Below, in pieces: positions 60,138-64,000 of a stretch of 64,000 nt of DNA. The position numbers and the translations under genes were made by a program. The stretch is from Streptomyces sp. SAI-127. GTDB lineage: Bacteria; Actinomycetota; Actinomycetes; Streptomycetales; Streptomycetaceae. Numbering within the stretch: the stretch's first letter is position 1; the number at the start of each line of letters is the position of its first letter. The DNA lies in assembly GCF_029894425.1 (NCBI RefSeq), contig NZ_JARXYJ010000001.1, positions 6,716,501 to 6,780,500 on the forward strand, in the 5' to 3' direction. The notes below the pieces were generated by a model. That model was not told the DNA's origin and searched no databases. It worked only from the letters and a program-made list of their open reading frames with translations.

Positions 60138-61181
60138 TCAGGTCAGACAGTGCGCCAACGGCTCCCCCCGCACCCAGCGGCCCACCTCCTCCGCCGCGAT
60201 CCTCGCCGCCTTCTCGGCCACCGCGCGGCTCGCCCCGCCGAGGTGCGGGGTCAGGACGACCCGGTCGGCCAGGGCGTGCAGCCGGGAGTCCGGGGCCAGC
60301 GGCTCGTGCGCGTAGGTGTCGAGGGCCGCCGCCGACAGCCGGCCGGCCTCCAGCGCGTCGCACAGGGCGCTCTCGTCGAGGAGCGGACCGCGGGCCACGT
60401 TCACCACGACCGCCCCCTGGGGCAGCAGGCCCAGCTCGCGGGCGCCGATCAGGCCGCGGGTCTCGGCGGTGAGGCGGGCGTGCAGGGTGATCACCCGGGA
60501 GCGGGTGAGGAGCTGGTCCAGCGAGGACACGCGCAGGCCGTGGATCTCACCGCGCACATAGGGGTCGTACACCATGACCTGCGCGCCGAAGGCGCACAGC
60601 ACGCGCGCGACCCTGCTGCCGACGGCGCCGTAGCCGACGAGTCCGACGGGCAGGTCCTCCAGCTCCAGGCCGCTGTGCTCGTACGTGTAGTAGGCGGCGC
60701 CGCCCTCCCAACTGCCCTTCCCGGCCAGCAGGTCGTGGGCCTGCGGAATGCGGCGCATGGCGGCCAGCAGCATGCCGACGGTGAACTCGGCGGTGGCGGC
60801 GGCGTTGCGGCCGGGCGCGAAGCACACCCGTACGTCACGGGCCTTGGCCGCGTCGAGGTTCACGTTGACCGGGCCGCCCCGGCACACGACGACCAGCCGC
60901 AGGCTGTCGGCGGCGTTCAGCACCCGCTCGGTGACCGGGCCCATCTGGGTGACGAGGACCTCCGCGCCGTCCAGCGCCTCGATCAGCTCGTCCTCGGCGT
61001 CACTCGCCTCCGTCACCTCCGCCACGGGCCCGAAGGGGTCCAGCGGCCAGCCGAGCCTCAACTCCTTCGTCTCCGCGGCGATGTCGCCCAGCTCGGCCTC
61101 GACGGCCCCGGCGATCAGCCCCGGCAGTACGAAGTGGTCGCCGGCCGCCACGACACGTACGGGATCGGTCCTCTGGGGCAT
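60138..61181 (-). CDS. D-2-hydroxyacid dehydrogenase (PGDH-like)
   Basis: The 347-residue enzyme has the Rossmann motif VGLVGYGAVGSRVARVL, the GRNAAATAEFTVG segment, the Arg region VVVNVARGPLLDE, the Glu in YAHEPLAPDS and the catalytic His in LTPHLGGAS. It interconverts a 2-hydroxyacid and a 2-ketoacid with NAD(P). ATG at 61181 has GGAGG six bases upstream. Divergent from the second FGGY kinase; together with both kinases it suggests catabolism of a sugar acid or rare sugar. Confidence 0.9.
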   Translation of the reverse strand: MPQRTDPVRVVAAGDHFVLPGLIAGAVEAELGDIAAETKELRLGWPLDPFGPVAEVTEASDAEDELIEALDGAEVLVTQMGPVTERVLNAADSLRLVVVCRGGPVNVNLDAAKARDVRVCFAPGRNAAATAEFTVGMLLAAMRRIPQAHDLLAGKGSWEGGAAYYTYEHSGLELEDLPVGLVGYGAVGSRVARVLCAFGAQVMVYDPYVRGEIHGLRVSSLDQLLTRSRVITLHARLTAETRGLIGARELGLLPQGAVVVNVARGPLLDESALCDALEAGRLSAAALDTYAHEPLAPDSRLHALADRVVLTPHLGGASRAVAEKAARIAAEEVGRWVRGEPLAHCLT

Positions 61182-61269
61182 CGTCGACCTCCGGATCGTC
61201 GCTTCACTGTCACGATGTTGAGCCGCGGGTCCGGGGTACGCATAGACCCCGTGCGGGTGGGAGGCCCCG

Positions 61270-62709
61270 ATGACAGAGATGACAGACGAGAACGAGACGG
61301 TGTGGCTGGGGATCGATCTCGGCACACAGAGCGTCCGCGCGCTGGCGGTCACAGCCGGCGGAACCGTGCGGGGCCGGGGTTCCGCCCCGCTCGGCGGCCG
61401 GCGCGAGGGCGGGCGGCACGAGCAGGATCCGGGGGAGTGGTGGGAGGCCGTGCGCACGGCGTCCCGTTCCGCGCTCCTCACCCTGACGGGCGTACGGATC
61501 GGTGGGCTCGCGGTGTGCGGGACGTCCGGGACGGTGCTGCTGACGGACGTGGAGGGACGGCCGACGAGCCCGGCGCTCATGTACGACGACGCACGCGCGG
61601 CGGGCGAGGCGGCACGGCTGCGGGAGGCGGGGCTCGCGGTGCAGGACACGTGGGCGCTGCCGAAGGCGCTGTGGCTCGTTGGCGCGCACGGGAAGGGCCG
61701 GGTCACCCACCAGCCCGACATCGTCACCGCCCGGCTGATCGGCAGGCCGGTGCCGGCCGACTCCAGCCATGCCCTCAAGACGGGCTACGACCTCGAGCGC
61801 GACGCCTGGCCGGATATCGCGCTGGACCTCCCCGAGGTCGTCCTGCCCGGCACCCGGCTCGGCGAGGTCTGCCCGGCCGCCGCGGAGGCGACCGGCATCC
61901 CCGCCGGGACCCCGGTCATCGCCGGGATGACCGACGGCTGTGCGGCCCAGATCGCGGCGGGCGCCCTGCGGCACGGATCCTGGAACTCGGTGCTCGGTAC
62001 CACCCTCGTGCTCAAGGGGGCCGCCCCGGAGCCGGTGCGGGACCCCACCGGCGTGGTCTACAACCACCGCGCGCCGGGCGGTACCTGGCTGCCCGGCGGG
62101 GCGTCGAGCGTGGGCGCGGGGGCGCTGCCGGCGGACGTGGACCCGGTGGCCATGGACGAACGGGCCGCCGCCTTCGAGCCGTCCGGCGCGGTCGCCTACC
62201 CGCTGGTCTCGCGGGGCGAGCGGTTCCCGTTCCTGGCCCCGGACGCCACCGCCCTCCTCCTCGGCACGCCCGCCGACGACGCCGACCGCTGGGCCGGGCT
62301 CCTCCAGGGCGTCGGGTTCGCGGAGCGCCTGTGCCTGGACTACCTGCACCACCTGGGCGCCCCGCTCGACGGCCCCCTCACCTTCACCGGCGGCGCGGCC
62401 CGCAGCCCGTACTGGAACCAGCTCCGCGCCGACATCCTCGGCCGCCCGGCCCGCGTACCCGAACAGACCGAACCGGCCCTGGGAATGGCCGCGTTGGCGC
62501 TGCACGGCACTACGGGCACCCCCCTGGCGGAGGCCGCCGAGCACATGGTCCGCATCCGCACGGTCGTGGAACCGCGCCCCGGCCGCACGGCGCTCTTCGC
62601 CGAGCCGTACGCCCGTCTCGTCGGCGAACTCAGCGAGCGCGGCTGGCTCTCGGCGCAGGTGGCGGCCCACGCGCGCGCCCGACTCGACCAGGACACCACG
62701 GCATCCTGA
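61270..62709 (+). CDS. FGGY-family carbohydrate kinase (xylulokinase-like)
   Basis: The 479-residue kinase starts near VWLGIDLGTQSVRALAVTAG and has a glycine-rich centre (GMTDGCAAQIAAGALRHGSW) and the C-terminal TFTGGAARSPYWNQLRADIL adenosine motif. ATG at 61270 or 61279 are possible starts. It belongs to a divergent pair with the dehydrogenase and precedes a histidine phosphatase by 48 nt, which may act on the same phosphorylated sugar pool. Confidence 0.9.
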   Translation: MTEMTDENETVWLGIDLGTQSVRALAVTAGGTVRGRGSAPLGGRREGGRHEQDPGEWWEAVRTASRSALLTLTGVRIGGLAVCGTSGTVLLTDVEGRPTSPALMYDDARAAGEAARLREAGLAVQDTWALPKALWLVGAHGKGRVTHQPDIVTARLIGRPVPADSSHALKTGYDLERDAWPDIALDLPEVVLPGTRLGEVCPAAAEATGIPAGTPVIAGMTDGCAAQIAAGALRHGSWNSVLGTTLVLKGAAPEPVRDPTGVVYNHRAPGGTWLPGGASSVGAGALPADVDPVAMDERAAAFEPSGAVAYPLVSRGERFPFLAPDATALLLGTPADDADRWAGLLQGVGFAERLCLDYLHHLGAPLDGPLTFTGGAARSPYWNQLRADILGRPARVPEQTEPALGMAALALHGTTGTPLAEAAEHMVRIRTVVEPRPGRTALFAEPYARLVGELSERGWLSAQVAAHARARLDQDTTAS

Positions 62710-62757
62710 CGACGACCGACCGTGACCGACCGCAGAGAACCTGGAGACCCCACCCCC

Positions 62758-63381
62758 ATGAGCACGACCCTGCTGCTGGCCCGGCACGGACAGACCATCT
62801 GGCACGCCGAGAACCGTTACGCGGGGGTGAGCGACATCGGGCTCACCGACGAGGGCCGCGCCCAGGCGGCGGCGCTCGGCCGGTGGGCCGCCGTGCACCG
62901 CCCCGACGCGATCTGGACGTCCCCCCTCTCGCGGGCGATCGCCACCGCCGACCCCGCCTGCCGTGCCCTCGGCATCGTCCCGCGGCGCGAACCCGACCTC
63001 AGGGAGTGCGACTTCGGGGTGGTGGAGGGCCGTACCCTCGCGGAGTTCGCCGCCGAGGTCCCCGACGCGGCCGAGGCGTTCCGGGCGGACCCGGTGACGT
63101 ATCCCTTCCCCGGCGCGGAGGACCCGCTCGAGGCCGCCGCCCGTGGAGCCGGCGCCCTGCGCGGCATCGCCGCCGCCCACCCCGATGAGCGGGTCCTGGT
63201 CGTCGCCCACAACACCCTGCTGCGGCTGGTGCTGTGCACGCTGCTGTCGATCCCGCTCGGTGAGTACCGCAGAGTGTTCCCGCGGTTGCGCAACGCGGCG
63301 ATCTCCGAGCTCCGCCTCGGCGAAGACGGATCCGCCGCACTTCTCTCACTCAATGTGCCGTGCGAGCCGGACAGGTCGTAG
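62758..63381 (+). CDS. histidine phosphatase family protein (phosphoglycerate-mutase-like)
   Basis: The 207-residue protein has the RHG motif (LLLARHGQTIWHAENRYAGV), the second Arg (TSPLSRAIATADPA), Glu in LRECDFGVVEGRT and the second catalytic His in LVVAHNTLLRLVL. ATG at 62758 is preferred over an earlier GTG because it gives the natural MSTTLLLARHG start. It would dephosphorylate a small phosphate ester; linked to the FGGY kinase by distance and direction. Confidence 0.9.
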   Translation: MSTTLLLARHGQTIWHAENRYAGVSDIGLTDEGRAQAAALGRWAAVHRPDAIWTSPLSRAIATADPACRALGIVPRREPDLRECDFGVVEGRTLAEFAAEVPDAAEAFRADPVTYPFPGAEDPLEAAARGAGALRGIAAAHPDERVLVVAHNTLLRLVLCTLLSIPLGEYRRVFPRLRNAAISELRLGEDGSAALLSLNVPCEPDRS

Positions 63382-63393
63382 CACGATGGGCCC

Positions 63394-64000
63394 ATGACGG
63401 AGATCGACACCTCGGTGCCGCATTCGGCCCGGATCTGGAACTACTGGCTCGGCGGCAAGGACAACTACCCCGTCGACGAGGCGGCCGGCGACGCCTACAC
63501 GGCCGTCTTCCCCGGCATCGTCACGATCGCCCGGAGCAGCCGCGCCTTTCTCGGCCGCAGCATCCGGTACCTGGTCGAGGAGGCGGGCGTCCGCCAGTTC
63601 CTGGACGTCGGCACCGGGCTGCCCACGGTCGACAACACCCACGAGGTCGCCCAGCGCTTCGCCCCCGAATCGAAGATCGTCTACGTCGACAACGACCCGC
63701 TGGTCCTCGCCCACGCCCGCGCCCTGCTCACCTCCACACCGGAGGGCGAGACGGCGTACGAGGACCTGACGCTCTACGAGCCGGAGAAGATCCTGGACGC
63801 GGCCTCCCGGACCCTCGACCTCACCCGCCCGACCGCCCTGATCCTCAGCGGCATCCTCGGCCATGTCACCGACTACGACCTGGCCCGCGACCTGGTCCGC
63901 CGGCTGGTGGCGGGCCTGCCCTCCGGCAGCTACCTCTGCGTCAACGACGGCTCCCGCGGCACCGACCCGGACTACGAGCAGGCCCAGGACGCCTACAACG
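63394..64000 (+). CDS. SAM-dependent methyltransferase (DUF574 type), truncated by window end
   Basis: From ATG 63394 the frame runs open to the window edge (202 codons). It reads HSARIWNYWLGGKDNYPVDE, then FLDVGTGLPTVDNTHEVAQR, IVYVDNDPLVLAHARAL and LILSGILGHV, the hallmark of the large streptomycete DUF574/Methyltransf_19 family. The SAM-binding DVGTGLPT motif is intact. These proteins often neighbour regulators rather than biosynthetic genes and their substrates are unknown. Confidence 0.9.
   Translation, partial: MTEIDTSVPHSARIWNYWLGGKDNYPVDEAAGDAYTAVFPGIVTIARSSRAFLGRSIRYLVEEAGVRQFLDVGTGLPTVDNTHEVAQRFAPESKIVYVDNDPLVLAHARALLTSTPEGETAYEDLTLYEPEKILDAASRTLDLTRPTALILSGILGHVTDYDLARDLVRRLVAGLPSGSYLCVNDGSRGTDPDYEQAQDAYN

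Overview
The window is very GC-rich chromosomal DNA with GTG/ATG starts, AGGAGG-type ribosome binding sites, tight ATGA/GTGA overlaps and gene families typical of a Streptomyces core genome: a pknG operon, csnR-K-like chitosan-oligomer uptake genes, malQ, two PepN paralogues, asd, a CGNR protein and a DUF574-type methyltransferase. No rRNA, tRNA, integrase or CRISPR array was seen. All family assignments come from reading the translated sequence; no searches were run.

Layout. 0-5.5 kb (minus): PknG-type kinase (cut by the window edge), a coiled-coil protein, a GlnH-like solute-binding protein and a GlnX-like membrane protein, the arrangement known from mycobacterial glnX-glnH-pknG plus one extra gene. 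5.7-13.1 kb: a small P-loop kinase, then a complete six-gene csnR-K-like operon (ROK repressor, ABC transporter, GH4 enzyme, sugar kinase) with a readable promoter and palindromic operator. 13-23.8 kb: secreted protein, MscS channel, HNH nuclease, PadR/ABC exporter, small repeat protein plus malQ, and TetR/FAD-monooxygenase. 23.9-28.4 kb: an accessory-looking block of radical SAM + NUDIX genes facing a three-gene operon (membrane protein, trypsin-like protein without the expected Ser, TPR/PLD-like protein). 28.4-30.5 kb: MarR/EamA pair, a 154-bp tandem repeat and a short-chain dehydrogenase remnant.

30.5-34.5 kb is the most unusual locus. Two neighbouring peptides of 25 and 24 residues share the block IVIRPLDKKETTG and are too short for ordinary gene calling. 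A zinc carboxypeptidase follows them. Divergent from them are a ThiF/E1-like adenylyltransferase and an M50-like membrane protease, both with N-terminal PqqD/RRE-like domains. This has the composition of a ribosomally synthesised, post-translationally modified peptide (RiPP) locus of a class I do not recognise.

35-44 kb: PepN, DUF1203, asd, a frameshifted sigma factor with its membrane partner, and a large subtilase. 44.3-45.6 kb: a complete IS605-type tnpB element. A 231-bp deletion derivative of it lies 4.4 kb away at 50.1 kb. Both copies sit at the 3' end of an unrelated gene and give it the same STAQR C-terminus. 45.6-57 kb: phosphoesterase, NUDIX, PNPOx/VOC pair, CGNR regulator, class C serine hydrolase, glycosyltransferase, AbiEi/DUF559-like protein, second PepN. 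57-64 kb: DsbA-like protein, zinc-ribbon protein, a 600-bp degenerate repeat tract, two FGGY kinases around a 2-hydroxyacid dehydrogenase, a histidine phosphatase and a truncated methyltransferase. Three degenerate repeat tracts each follow a gene and resemble that gene's own 3' end.
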